A stretch of DNA of 64,000 nt from Acidobacteriota bacterium (GCA_013289835.1 JABCZG010000003.1:1-64000); one strand, 5' to 3'. Counted from the first letter of the stretch, positions 25,935 to 34,801 are shown. Notes: generated from the sequence alone by a model not told the origin. A program made the numbers and translations.

Positions 25935-26633
25935 TCATTGCGATTTCTCGTCCGCCAAGAGCTTGACGTCAAGCTCGGCGATTTGGATCGGCGCAACTTC
26001 CAGCGGCGCAAGAAGTGTCTCGCCGGAATTTTGAGCGAGCAGCGAACCACGCTTACGTTGACCCCATTGCTCGGCATAGGTGGTCAGCAAGACTTCCTGG
26101 TCGCGTGGAACAAGAACTTCCGGGATCGAATTGCGAACGGGCTGCAGTCTCAGATTCTGGGAATTCCGTGCCAGCAGAGTTTGCGGATTCGAGTGTGAGT
26201 TGGCTGCCGAGGAAGGCTCAGGAGTTCTAACGGGCGCTTGCGGTGGTGGGAGAACCGGGGTTGGTGGATTTGCTTGCGCGTTGTTGGCCGGAGGATTCGG
26301 CCTGAGGTTCAAGCGCCAGACAACGCGCGTGACAAAAAACCCGGCAATGATTGCGGCGGCGGTGGCCACAGTGAGCCAGTTGGTGAACCAGCTGCGACGG
26401 GGAAGAGCTTCTTCGGAAATACGGGCGCGGACGCGCGGGAGGAGCGATGCGGGCACCTCGGCGCTGACGGATTGCCGAAGACCAGCATCGATGGAGGCGA
26501 AGAGAGCTTGTTCTTCCGCGAAGGCCGTGCGGCAAGGGGCGCATGCGGCAAGATGCGTGCGCAATTCCGTTTGTGGTTCGGCGCCGGAAGCGGCGGCTTC
26601 GATCAAGACGTCTTTGTAGTTTTCACATGGCAT
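25935..26633 (-). CDS. Membrane anti-sigma factor with zf-HC2 (ZAS) domain
   Basis: A 232-residue single-pass membrane protein. The zinc-binding anti-sigma motif HxxxCxxC is visible as HLAACAPC (about residues 27-34), preceded by CENYKDVLIEA. One transmembrane segment follows (about residues 86-104, LTVATAAAIIAGFFVTRVVW), then a Pro/Asn-rich periplasmic stretch and a C-terminal part. It starts inside the sigma gene (31-nt overlap), a usual sign of a cognate pair. It should hold the ECF sigma factor inactive until a cell-envelope signal arrives. Confidence 0.85.
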   Translation of the reverse strand: MPCENYKDVLIEAAASGAEPQTELRTHLAACAPCRTAFAEEQALFASIDAGLRQSVSAEVPASLLPRVRARISEEALPRRSWFTNWLTVATAAAIIAGFFVTRVVWRLNLRPNPPANNAQANPPTPVLPPPQAPVRTPEPSSAANSHSNPQTLLARNSQNLRLQPVRNSIPEVLVPRDQEVLLTTYAEQWGQRKRGSLLAQNSGETLLAPLEVAPIQIAELDVKLLADEKSQ

Positions 26634-27196
26634 CGCAACTTCTCCGCTAACTGCTTCTTTCCGAAAAACAATCTCGATTTCACGGTGCCGACGGGAATGC
26701 CGAGCAGCGTCGCGACTTCTTCAATCGTGTGCTCTTCCATGGCCGCAAGTAAAAGCACGATTCGAAACTTTTCCGGGAGCTCTGCGAGGGCGCGTTCGAG
26801 ATGCTCCTGAAATTCGGTGGACGCCGCAAGGTCTTCAGCGGTCGCCACGCGCGGCTGGTGAGCCGGCTCCGACCAGAGCGTGTCTCGCTGCTCGCGGCGC
26901 TTGGCCGAGCGCAGACGGTCCAGCGCGATTCGAAACGCGATTCGAACGAGCCATCCGCGAAAGCGGGTTCGGTCGCGAAGACGATCGAAGCGGCGATAGG
27001 CGCGCAGGAGCGCCTCCTGAGCGACATCCTCAGCGTCGGCCGTGTTGCGCAGAACACCGCGAGCCACGCGGTAGGCGAGCGGGCCACACTCGGCGAGGCG
27101 CTCTTCGAATTCACGCCGCGCGACAGCTTGGGCTGCCTCTCGCGCTAATTCATCGTGCGCCGTGCCGCTTGGCTGGATCAGAACCAGCTCCTGCAT
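26603..27196 (-). CDS. ECF (sigma-70 family group 4) RNA polymerase sigma factor
   Basis: A 197-residue sigma factor. Region 2 is about residues 35-105 with RNTADAEDVAQEALLRAYRR (-10 recognition helix region) and FRGWLVRIAFRIALDRLR. Region 4 is about 135-190 with ALAELPEKFRIVLLLAAMEE, then HTIEEVATLLGIPVGTVKSR as the -35 helix-turn-helix. Start ATG 27196 (MQELVLIQPSG) was chosen because the further open frame runs through a repeat-rich stretch with no sigma-like residues. Cotranscribed with and overlapping the ZAS anti-sigma gene. Likely envelope-stress or nutrient-responsive; signal unknown. Confidence 0.9.
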   Translation of the reverse strand: MQELVLIQPSGTAHDELAREAAQAVARREFEERLAECGPLAYRVARGVLRNTADAEDVAQEALLRAYRRFDRLRDRTRFRGWLVRIAFRIALDRLRSAKRREQRDTLWSEPAHQPRVATAEDLAASTEFQEHLERALAELPEKFRIVLLLAAMEEHTIEEVATLLGIPVGTVKSRLFFGKKQLAEKLRCHVKTTKTS

Positions 27197-27210
27197 TCGT
27201 TGTCCTGTGC

Positions 27211-27279
27211 GAGTGCCGAGCACTCTTCTTCTCTGACGAGCCCAAGCCCTCTTCTTTCCTGACGAGTGCAAAGCACTCG
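27211..27279. repeat. REP-like hairpins and short direct repeat upstream of the sigma gene
   Basis: Two related small palindromes are present: GAGTGC-CGA-GCACTC (27211-27225) and CGAGTGC-AAA-GCACTCG (27263-27279), 52 nt apart. Between them a direct repeat, CTCTTCTTCTCTGACGAG (27223-27240) and CTCTTCTTTCCTGACGAG (27249-27266), matches at 16 of 18 positions with a 26-nt period. They sit in the 185-nt gap ahead of the sigma factor. No T-tract follows. Confidence 0.65.
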
Positions 27280-27381
27280 ACTTCCCGCGCGGGCATCGGA
27301 GTTCCGCACTCCCCATTCATCTACCAGACGCCGCAGTCCCGGATTTGGTTCAGTAAAAAGTGCCTTGAAGAGACTGCAGGA

Positions 27382-27759
27382 CTAGATGCCCAATTGCCCT
27401 AGGTAGTTTTCGAGGTTGGATTCGTCCACCAGGACTTCCACGGGCTTCTGGCCCGCGGGCGGAGCCTGGACGGAGCCTTCATCAAAGGCCTGGAAGAGGC
27501 GCATCTTGGCGACGGCGTACTCTTCGCTGCTGTTTAGAGTTCGGCCATTCTGTTTTGCCCAGGCTTCGAGGGCAGATTGATGGACAAAAATCTTGAAGGG
27601 GAAGGAGGTTTTGCGGTCCGCAGTGATCATGTACGTGAATTCACCGCCGGGATGGCCGGCGCGTTCGGAGCGATTCCCTTCGAAGAAATAATATTGATAC
27701 ACGTAGCCATTCTCCGCGGAGTAGCTCTTGATGCGGCGAACGGCATCGGGGCGAGGCAT
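27382..27759 (-). CDS. Conserved-looking hypothetical protein
   Basis: A 125-residue protein I do not recognise. It begins MPRPDAVRRIKSYSAENGYV and has an aromatic-rich YQYYFFEGNR segment, a MITADRKTSFPFKIFVHQSAL central part and an acidic C-terminus (VDESNLENYLGQLGI). No signal peptide or membrane segment. Composition and a clean start support a real cytoplasmic gene. It lies only 25 nt from the divergent Ig-like gene at 27785, which leaves little room for two promoters and may mark a rearrangement junction. Confidence 0.65.
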   Translation of the reverse strand: MPRPDAVRRIKSYSAENGYVYQYYFFEGNRSERAGHPGGEFTYMITADRKTSFPFKIFVHQSALEAWAKQNGRTLNSSEEYAVAKMRLFQAFDEGSVQAPPAGQKPVEVLVDESNLENYLGQLGI

Positions 27760-27784
27760 GGGCGGATTATTGAAGGGAAGACAA

Positions 27785-29062
27785 ATGAAGTCAAATCATC
27801 GCGTAACGATCACGGCGCAAGTCAACGGAACTTCGAATACGGGCGTGACTTGGAGCGTGAATGGCGTCGCGGGAGGCAGCGCCAGTCTCGGGCAGATCTG
27901 CGTTGTCGGCTCGAATCCGTGCCAGACGGTGACGAACGGCGCGGTGCTCCAAGCAGATTACATTGCACCCGGCGCCGTTCCTTCCCCGGATCCCGTGACC
28001 GTAACCCTGACGAGCACGGCCGATGCGACGAAAAGCGCGAGCGCGCAAATCACCGTGATCAATCACGTGCTCGTGTCGGTCCTCCCGGGAAGCGTCACGC
28101 TTGCGCCGCAGGCAGTGCAAGGATTCACGGCTTCGGTTTTGGGAACCAGCAATCAAAACGTGGTGTGGCAGATCCAGGGCACCGCTTGCTCGACAGCAGG
28201 TGCTTGCGGAGCGATCAACGCGTTAGGAACCTACACCGCGCCTAGCATTCCACCGACGCCAGATGCCGTTCAGGTCATGGCAATCAGCTCCGACGACACA
28301 TCGCAGTCGGGCATCGCCAACGTCACAATTTCCACGAGCGCGAACATCCTCACGTTACATCCTTCGAGCGTCTACGCAGGGGCGGCGCAAGGCTTGACGC
28401 TGCAGGTGGACGGGAGCGGCTTCGCTGCCTCCAGTCCGGGGCCGGGATCGACGCTGGTAATTGCAGGCACCGCGCGCACAACCACGTGTACTTCCGCGCT
28501 GGAGTGCACTGCGCCAGTCACGGCAACAGATGTCGCCGTTGCAGGCAGCGTATCCGTCCAGATTCAAAATCCATCGGGCACGGCATCGAATGTGGTGTCG
28601 CTTGTCGTCGCCGCGCCGAACGCCTCCGACGCAGTCATTGCGCTGAGCAGTTCCGCTCCCACCGCCACTGGGGAAAATATTGTCGTGGTGGATCCCACGA
28701 CCGCGGGAGTCTCTGTCCCCGGTAACGATGTGGATCTCGATGTCGCCGCGCTGGGCGCGTTCTCCGCGGCCAACAATTCGTGCGCGCTTGGAGGTAATCC
28801 CATCCCGCTGGTGCGGCCCGCAAGCGGCACATCAACCGCAGACATTTGTCTTTTTTCCGAGAGCGGCTTCGATACCAGCATGACGTACACGGTCTCCGGG
28901 CCGGGAGATATCACGGTGATCTCCAAACAACCGGCGGGACTCGGAATCATTCACCTGACGCTGCAAATCCCCGCAACCACTGCGCCTGGCGCGCGAACTC
29001 TGTTCATTCAGAACACCAATCTTGACAAGACCGCGGCGAGCGGCGCCCTGGAGGTCGAGTGA
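27785..29062 (+). CDS. Ig/IPT-domain surface protein, apparently N-terminally truncated
   Basis: A 425-residue protein of bacterial Ig-like domains. The first (about residues 1-95) starts in mid-domain at VTITAQVNGTSNTGVTWSVN, continues to TVTLTSTADATKSASAQITV, and is followed by a second of the same kind (about 96-185; VLPGSVTLAPQAVQGFTASV) and an IPT/TIG-like domain (about 190-285; LTLHPSSVYAGAAQGLTLQV), then a further beta region. Such proteins are normally secreted, but there is no signal peptide and the first strand of domain one is missing, so the 5' end has probably been lost. It is followed 1 nt later by the next gene. AGGGA is seen upstream of ATG 27785, so the remnant might still be translated. 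Confidence 0.75.
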   Translation: MKSNHRVTITAQVNGTSNTGVTWSVNGVAGGSASLGQICVVGSNPCQTVTNGAVLQADYIAPGAVPSPDPVTVTLTSTADATKSASAQITVINHVLVSVLPGSVTLAPQAVQGFTASVLGTSNQNVVWQIQGTACSTAGACGAINALGTYTAPSIPPTPDAVQVMAISSDDTSQSGIANVTISTSANILTLHPSSVYAGAAQGLTLQVDGSGFAASSPGPGSTLVIAGTARTTTCTSALECTAPVTATDVAVAGSVSVQIQNPSGTASNVVSLVVAAPNASDAVIALSSSAPTATGENIVVVDPTTAGVSVPGNDVDLDVAALGAFSAANNSCALGGNPIPLVRPASGTSTADICLFSESGFDTSMTYTVSGPGDITVISKQPAGLGIIHLTLQIPATTAPGARTLFIQNTNLDKTAASGALEVE

Positions 29063-29063
29063 A

Positions 29064-29630
29064 ATGAGTTATGTTCAACGGCGGCGATTTTTGTGGATTT
29101 TGTTTTTGGCGGGGCTGGCGCTGCTCGTAGGCGTCGCGAACGCGACCACGCTGGCACGCATGCAGTTCGAGGAGTTGGTGCAGCAGGCGACGGCGGTAGC
29201 GCGCGTGCGCTGCCTCGGCGCGGAAAGCCGTTGGGAAAACGGCGAGATTTGGACGGAGACGCGCTTTGAGGTCGTCGAGCAAAACAAGGGTTCGTTGCCA
29301 GGCTTCGTGAGCGTGAAGATGCTAGGCGGGCGCGTTGGAAATCTGCATTCGCGAATCGAGGATGTGCCATCGTTTCGGGCAGGCGAGGAAGCCTACGTAT
29401 TCCTTTGGACGCGCAATGGCGAGCCGTACCGCGTGCTGGGCTGGACACAGGGAACGTTTCGCATCGCGCGCGATGCGCGGACTGGATTGGAAACTGTGAC
29501 GCAGGATTCGGCGGCGAGTCCGATGTTTGACTTGCGAACACGCCAGTTCCGGCATGGCGGAATTCGCAATCTGCCAATTGCGATTTTTCAATTGAAACTA
29601 CGCAAGGCTTTGGAGCGAAATGCGCCGTGA
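29064..29630 (+). CDS. Small exported protein in the matrixin cluster
   Basis: A 188-residue protein that begins MSYVQRRRFLWILFLAGLAL, a signal or membrane anchor with VGVANATT as possible cleavage region. The mature part is a mixed beta domain with TRFEVVEQNKGSLPG, VSVKMLGGRVGNL and FLWTRNGEPYRVLGWTQGTF. No catalytic motif is seen and I do not recognise the family by name. It starts 1 nt after the stop of the Ig/IPT gene and precedes the matrixin protease by 103 nt, so the three probably form one transcription unit. A role in export, folding or inhibition of the protease is possible but unproven. Confidence 0.75.
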   Translation: MSYVQRRRFLWILFLAGLALLVGVANATTLARMQFEELVQQATAVARVRCLGAESRWENGEIWTETRFEVVEQNKGSLPGFVSVKMLGGRVGNLHSRIEDVPSFRAGEEAYVFLWTRNGEPYRVLGWTQGTFRIARDARTGLETVTQDSAASPMFDLRTRQFRHGGIRNLPIAIFQLKLRKALERNAP

Positions 29631-29733
29631 AGGCTGGTGAGGCGGACGCGCGGGATTTGATTCCAGTCTAGGAAAAAACGGAACAGTGGAATCGAGCAGC
29701 GTAGTTGGGACTGAGAGAAGAAAGGACACACTG

Positions 29734-30801
29734 ATGAAAGCACGAAGCAAGAGAATTCTCGCCTGCGTGCTCGCGGGATTTTATGGAGTGTGGTTCGCTC
29801 CCCTCGCGCAGGCGTATTCCTTCGACATGATTGTGCCGGACGTGCGGCAGCCAGCGTCAATTTCGGGCGGGTCGTCCTGCCCGGTGAAGGCCCACCAACT
29901 TTCACCGGCGGGAAGCATCGCGTTTCGATGGAGCACCGTGCTAAATACAAATCCAGTGACGATCGTGACGCAGAATCAGACGGCGAGCGGGCAACTCACG
30001 GAAATACAGCAGGTGATTGCACAATCGATGGCGGTGTGGATGGGAGTCACGGGAACTGCGCTGGCAGCGGCAACGTTTGCGCCCCTGACGCAGACCACGA
30101 CACAGAACGCCTGCGGCTCCGATGGCGTGGATAGCATTTGCTTCGATCAGGCGGACGCGGCGTTCACGCCGGGAGTGCTGGCGTTTACGCGCGTGATTGT
30201 AACGGATCGCATCGGCTTGCAGGTGGGCAGCAGTCCGGCGGCAACAACAGTGGGGCAAATTCTTGACGCTGACATTTATTTCAACCCAAGCGGTTCGCAA
30301 GTCGCGTTTGCTACGCCGCAGGCCCTGCCATCGAATCCGACGGCCTATGATCTCGAATCCGTCCTGACGCACGAGTTGGGGCATTCGCTGGGCTTCAGCC
30401 ATTCGGCGGTTTGGAGCGCGATGATGTTTCCGTTTGCTCCTGCGCCGGGGACCTTCAGCGGCCTAAGACCGACAATACAGCAGCCTGATGCGCCGCTGGG
30501 AGATGACGACCGCACGGGCTTGCGAGTGCTTTATCCCAATCCGGCAGACACCTTGCATCAAGGAGCGATCCGCGGACAAATCTTTCCCGCGAACCCGCTG
30601 GCGCTGCCCGCTTCGCCGCCGGGCGTGACGGGCGTTTTCGGCACGCATGTTGTCGCGATGGACGAAGCGAGCGGAGCGGTGATGGGCGCGACGATGGGAG
30701 GGTGGAGCTGCACGGCTCCGGGCCCCGCGCAATTTGATGGCACGTATGAAATCGATGCCTTGGCTGTGGGACATAGCTATACGGTTTACGCGGAACCCTG
30801 A
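29734..30801 (+). CDS. Matrixin-type (M10) zinc metalloprotease, frameshifted near its C-terminus
   Basis: A 355-residue exported protease. Signal peptide is about residues 1-27 (ending LAQAYS). The metzincin zinc motif HELGHSLGFSH (about residues 211-221) is complete, and a Met-turn candidate follows in SAMMFPF. A catalytic-domain acidic loop with DDRTGLRVLYP comes later, then a carboxypeptidase-regulatory-like beta domain (GVFGTHVVAMDEASGAV, YEIDALAVGHSYTVYAEP). Start ATG 29734 has AAAGGA upstream. The frame stops at 30799-30801, but the -1 frame continues with protein-like sequence to 30950, so one C appears to be missing from the CCC at 30796-30798. Confidence 0.82.
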   Translation: MKARSKRILACVLAGFYGVWFAPLAQAYSFDMIVPDVRQPASISGGSSCPVKAHQLSPAGSIAFRWSTVLNTNPVTIVTQNQTASGQLTEIQQVIAQSMAVWMGVTGTALAAATFAPLTQTTTQNACGSDGVDSICFDQADAAFTPGVLAFTRVIVTDRIGLQVGSSPAATTVGQILDADIYFNPSGSQVAFATPQALPSNPTAYDLESVLTHELGHSLGFSHSAVWSAMMFPFAPAPGTFSGLRPTIQQPDAPLGDDDRTGLRVLYPNPADTLHQGAIRGQIFPANPLALPASPPGVTGVFGTHVVAMDEASGAVMGATMGGWSCTAPGPAQFDGTYEIDALAVGHSYTVYAEP

Positions 30802-30950
30802 ATGGAGCGGTGGATCCTTCGCAGGTCAGTGACGCGATCGATTCGCTTTGCCGCAATGCCACAACCGATCCGGGATGGCCTCCGCTGCAGGCGTGCGTGG
30901 TGCCGGCGGCGAATACGAGCTTTACGACACGAACAGTGCCGGGACCTTGA
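30798..30950 (+). pseudogene. Out-of-frame C-terminal tail of the matrixin gene
   Basis: Reading from 30798 in the shifted frame gives 50 residues that continue the preceding domain smoothly: LNGAVDPSQVSDAIDSLC, then NATTDPGWPPLQACVVPA, ending in TRTVPGP and a stop at 30948-30950. Two Cys residues and the Pro/Trp pattern look like real protein. Adding one C to the CCC run would join it to the main frame as EPLNGAV. Either a natural homopolymer deletion or a sequencing/assembly error. The next 160 nt, to 31114, is A+T-richer and shows no gene. Confidence 0.7.
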
Positions 30951-31114
30951 GGAAAGAGTTTTCAGTTTTTATTTCATAGCAGCTCGTGCAGGAACTTGTC
31001 TTGAAATCTACAGGACTCCGGCGCGAGGCAAGCTAACTTGTTCTTGAAATCAGCTCTAGCGTTTGGCGCTTGGAGTTTGGCTTCTAATAAGGATTGGGGA
31101 GCAGCACTTACAGT

Positions 31115-32143
31115 TCACTCGTGGGGTGTCAGCCAGCCTCCGCCGAACAGAAGCCCTGGGCCAAGCGAGGCCAGGAAAATGGGCTGGCGTTCGCCGCGCG
31201 CGCGCTTCGCCGCGGCTTGTAGCGCCGCGTGCAGAGCCGCGCCGCACGTGGACGAGCCGAGATTTCCTGAGGTTTTCGCGATGGGCGGAAACGTAGCTGG
31301 AGAGACGCCGCACTGTTTTGCGAGCAGGGTCACGAGTCGCGGATTTGGCTGGTGCGTTGCGAACCCTCCCACGTCCGCGCGCGATATGCCGCTGCGCAAC
31401 TCCACGGCCGTGAGAACTTTTTCCATGCGAGTGATGGCGGCGCGAGAGAGGGCTTCGCCGTCAAAGCGCACGGCGAGGCCACCATCCTTTGCGTCGCTGA
31501 CCTGGATGGCCGCGGCATATTGGCCGGCGCACCCGAAAAGAAATTCGCCGAGACGATAGCCGCCCTTTGCATTCCCATTCGCTTCGCGGCGCAGGATGAA
31601 CGCGCTGGCGCCATCGCCGAAGAGTCCGCCAAATTCCCCGGCGACACGGCCAGGAGTGAGAGTGCGGCTGTGGACGTCGGCGGTAACGACAGCGACGGTC
31701 TGAGCTTGGCCGGACCCAATGAGCGAGTGCGCGACTGCCAAGGCATTGAGCAGTCCCAGGCACGCGCCTCCGACATCGAGTGCGCCGCAAGTTTCGCGAA
31801 CGAGCAGGCGCGAATGCAGCTGAGCCGAGAGCGAAGGGTAATCGTGGTGCGTCTCGCTGGTGGCGACGATCCAGTCCACCTGCTGCGCGCCGCAGGAGGC
31901 GGCTCGCAAAGCGGCCTGCGCGGCTTCAGCGCCGAGCACAAGTTCGTTTTCAGCATCGTCGGCGTAGGCGACAGATTCAATGCCGGCACGGCTGCGCAAC
32001 TTGCCAATGGACATGCCAAACGCGCGGTCGATCTCTTCAGAGGGAAGAATACGCGAGCCCATGACAGCCGCGGAAGAAACAATGGAGATATTCTTAGGCC
32101 CTGCCAGATTCCTCTCTTGTTTTCCTGCGGGCCGTGGGGGCAT
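31115..32143 (-). CDS. Beta-ketoacyl-ACP synthase III-like (FabH-like) enzyme
   Basis: A thiolase-fold condensing enzyme of about 342 residues. The KAS III Cys-His-Asn triad is visible: Cys in GGACLGLLNAL (about residue 128), His in THQPNPR (about 264) and Asn in SGNLGSSTCG (about 294). DGASAFILRR and the final GPGLLFGGGW also fit the family. The start is ATG 32143 or the GTG immediately before it; GAGGA lies just upstream. It stands alone, without acyl carrier protein or malonyl transferase nearby. That argues for a specialised acyl-CoA condensation rather than the housekeeping fabH; the role is unassigned. Confidence 0.85.
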   Translation of the reverse strand: MPPRPAGKQERNLAGPKNISIVSSAAVMGSRILPSEEIDRAFGMSIGKLRSRAGIESVAYADDAENELVLGAEAAQAALRAASCGAQQVDWIVATSETHHDYPSLSAQLHSRLLVRETCGALDVGGACLGLLNALAVAHSLIGSGQAQTVAVVTADVHSRTLTPGRVAGEFGGLFGDGASAFILRREANGNAKGGYRLGEFLFGCAGQYAAAIQVSDAKDGGLAVRFDGEALSRAAITRMEKVLTAVELRSGISRADVGGFATHQPNPRLVTLLAKQCGVSPATFPPIAKTSGNLGSSTCGAALHAALQAAAKRARGERQPIFLASLGPGLLFGGGWLTPHE

Positions 32144-32455
32144 CACAATTCCTCAAGCCACTCGATCGCCGAGAGCCGGATCTATATTTTCGCACCAGGC
32201 TTTGACGAGTTTCTAGTAAAACAAACTTGGGCGGTACCAGATCGCTACAGACAAAAATGCCTGGCTGGTTCCGGAATCTCAACGGAGGCGTGTTACCAGT
32301 TTGCGGGCTAGCCGCGAGACAGGAACACGGAGCGAGTCGCCGCTCGTGTTAACGTGAAATGATGCTGATCGGGGCACAGTGCGTTTCGGAATGCGACCAT
32401 TTGATTGAGCCGGCGATGGCTTCGGTTGCAGGGACGGACGGTTCGAATCGATAGA
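32144..32455. other. 312-nt intergenic region between divergent genes
   Basis: Lies between the FabH-like start and the TonB receptor start. It should carry promoters for both. I see no RNA gene, strong hairpin, or convincing -35/-10 pair, and short open frames here have no protein-like composition. Confidence 0.5.
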
Positions 32456-34801
32456 ATGTTTTCACGAAAAACATCGCGATGGATTGGAATCGGGGCGCTT
32501 TTCGTTTTGGGCGTGCCGAGCGCGCGGGCGCAACGCGTGCGAGGGGAGCTTCGGCTGGACGTGCATGATTCGAACGGAGCGACCGTGTCGCCCGGGGGCG
32601 AACTGGTCAGCAGGGCAAATCAGTTTCGAAGAACATTTGTTACCGGGGCGGATGGGCGGTTCGTTGCGCAGGATCTTCCGTTTGGCATTTACCGGCTGAG
32701 TCTGCATGCGGATGGATTTGCGGCGTGGAGCGAGCTGGTCGAGATCCGCTCGGAGGTTCCGGTCAGCGTTTCGGTCACGCTGGGCGTGGCGCCGGTGGCG
32801 ACAAAGGTAGAAGTAAACGACTCCGCGACGCTGGTGGACCCCAGCCGGACGGGCACGGTTTATGCGGTGGGAAATCAAGGCATCGAAGAACAGCTCTCCG
32901 CGCAGCCGGGGCGCGATCTCGCCGATCTGGTGAACGCACAACCTGGATGGCTGTACGAAGCGAATGGCATTCTGCATCCGCGCGGCTCCGAGTACGATGT
33001 GCAATATGTTTTCGATGGATTGCCGCTGACGGAGAATCGTTCGCCCGCGTTTGCTCCCTCGTTCGATGCAGATGACGTGGAGTCCTTGCGCGTGATGACG
33101 GCAAATTTTCCGGCGGAATACGGGCGCAAGCTGGGCGGCGTGATCGAAGTCACGACGGAAAAAGATGCGCCCTCGGGCTTGCATGGATATTTCGACGCCG
33201 ATGGCGGGAGCTTTGCGACAGCGGGAGGCTCCGCGGGGATTTCCTACGCGGCCGGCAAGGATCGATTCACGCTAAGCGGTGATGGATTTCACACGGACCG
33301 CTATTTGGATCCGCCCGTGCTCGCCAACTACACGAATCGCGGGAACGGCGGCGGATTTGCCGGTTCGTATGAGCGGAATTTCTCGGATCGCGACCGCTTG
33401 CACATTTCGATCACGCATAACGACATGCGTTTTCTTGTGCCGAACGAGCTGGTGCAAGAGCAGCAAACGCCGATGCCGCAACGGCAGGACATCGCCAATC
33501 GCGAAACCAGCGGACAGATTTTCTTTCAGCACACGATTTCTCCCAGCTTGTTCCTGAGCTTTTCCGGGAGCGTTCGTGATGCGAGTGCGACGCTGACTTC
33601 GAATCCGTTCTCGACGCCCGTCATCGTTTCGCAGGATCGCGGGTACAGAGAGGGTTATATCCGCGGCGACATCGCGGGACACAAAGGCCACCACGACTGG
33701 AAAGCCGGCGGGGACAGCATTTTCAGTTCGGTGCATGAAGCACTCCAGTACACGATTACGGATCCAACGCAGTTCGATCCAGGAACACAGACGCCGTTTC
33801 AATTCGCGGCCCGTAAGTGGGACATTGAGCCATCGGCGTACGCGCAGGACCAGTGGCACCGGGACAATTGGAACGTCAGCGCCGGGCTGCGCTTCGACCA
33901 CTACGGATTTGTGGTGCACGACTCGGCGTGGAGCCCGCGCGTTGGCGTGTCGCGGTACGTGCCGGCGCTGAATTTACTCTTGCATGCGTCGTATGACCGT
34001 GTGTTTCAGACGCCGGCAATGGAAAACCTATTGCTCGCGAGTTCACCGCAGCTCGATTCGATTGATCCAATCGTCGTGCGGCTGCCGGTCCAGCCAGCGA
34101 GAGCGAATTATTACGAAGGCGGCTTCACCAAGGCCTTCCTCGGAAAATGGCGGCTTGATGCCAACGTATTCCGCCGCGATTTTCACAATTATTCCGATGA
34201 CGATGTGCTGCTGGATACCGGAATAAGCTTCCCCATTGCGTTTGCCAAGGCGCGCATTTTCGGCGAGGAAGTCCGCGTCGAAGTGCCGCAGTGGGGCCGC
34301 TTTTCCGGATATCTGAGCTATGCGAATCAGTCCGGCATTGCGCAAGGGCCGATCACCGGCGGGCTATTTCTTGGCAGCGACGCTACTGGTCTGACGGATA
34401 CGAGCAAATTTGCGATTTCCCAGGACCAGCGCAACACGTTGCGAGCGCGCGTGCGATTTCAAGCGGACAAACGCGTTTGGCTGGCGCTGGGAACAGAATT
34501 TGGCAGCGGGCTGCCGGCAGACTTGGGCAGTAACCCGGATACGAATTTTCTGCTGGCACAGTACGGCGCGGCGATTCTGGACCGCGTGAATTTCAATCTG
34601 CAGCGCGTGCGGCCGAATTTCTCGCTGGACGCCGCCGCCGGCATGGAGCTGTATCACCACGAACAGCGCAGCGCCAAATTCGAAATTCAGTCCGCGAACC
34701 TGACCGACCGGGTGAACGTGATTAATTTTGCGAGCTTGTTTTCCGGAACGGCCATTGCGGCGCCGCGAAGTGTTTCGGCGCGCTTGAAACTTACCTTCTG
34801 A
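32456..34801 (+). CDS. TonB-dependent receptor with carboxypeptidase-regulatory domain
   Basis: A 781-residue outer-membrane receptor. Signal peptide (about 1-26, VLGVPSARAQ), regulatory-like beta-sandwich (about 30-115; VHDSNGATVSPGGELV, LPFGIYRLSLHADGF), TonB plug (about 130-255; PGRDLADLVNAQPGWLYEAN, VQYVFDGLPLTENRSPAF, FPAEYGRKLGGVIEV) and beta-barrel to the end, closing with SARLKLTF. The terminal Phe fits outer-membrane assembly. It is shorter than the receptor at 12425 but of the same general architecture. The TonB box is not obvious. No substrate-processing enzymes adjoin it, so the ligand is unknown. The start ATG 32456 lacks a good ribosome-binding site. Confidence 0.92.
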   Translation: MFSRKTSRWIGIGALFVLGVPSARAQRVRGELRLDVHDSNGATVSPGGELVSRANQFRRTFVTGADGRFVAQDLPFGIYRLSLHADGFAAWSELVEIRSEVPVSVSVTLGVAPVATKVEVNDSATLVDPSRTGTVYAVGNQGIEEQLSAQPGRDLADLVNAQPGWLYEANGILHPRGSEYDVQYVFDGLPLTENRSPAFAPSFDADDVESLRVMTANFPAEYGRKLGGVIEVTTEKDAPSGLHGYFDADGGSFATAGGSAGISYAAGKDRFTLSGDGFHTDRYLDPPVLANYTNRGNGGGFAGSYERNFSDRDRLHISITHNDMRFLVPNELVQEQQTPMPQRQDIANRETSGQIFFQHTISPSLFLSFSGSVRDASATLTSNPFSTPVIVSQDRGYREGYIRGDIAGHKGHHDWKAGGDSIFSSVHEALQYTITDPTQFDPGTQTPFQFAARKWDIEPSAYAQDQWHRDNWNVSAGLRFDHYGFVVHDSAWSPRVGVSRYVPALNLLLHASYDRVFQTPAMENLLLASSPQLDSIDPIVVRLPVQPARANYYEGGFTKAFLGKWRLDANVFRRDFHNYSDDDVLLDTGISFPIAFAKARIFGEEVRVEVPQWGRFSGYLSYANQSGIAQGPITGGLFLGSDATGLTDTSKFAISQDQRNTLRARVRFQADKRVWLALGTEFGSGLPADLGSNPDTNFLLAQYGAAILDRVNFNLQRVRPNFSLDAAAGMELYHHEQRSAKFEIQSANLTDRVNVINFASLFSGTAIAAPRSVSARLKLTF

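Noticed and set aside
32430..32450. GGTTCGAATC segment resembling a tRNA T-loop
   Set aside because: No acceptor, D or anticodon stems can be formed around it.
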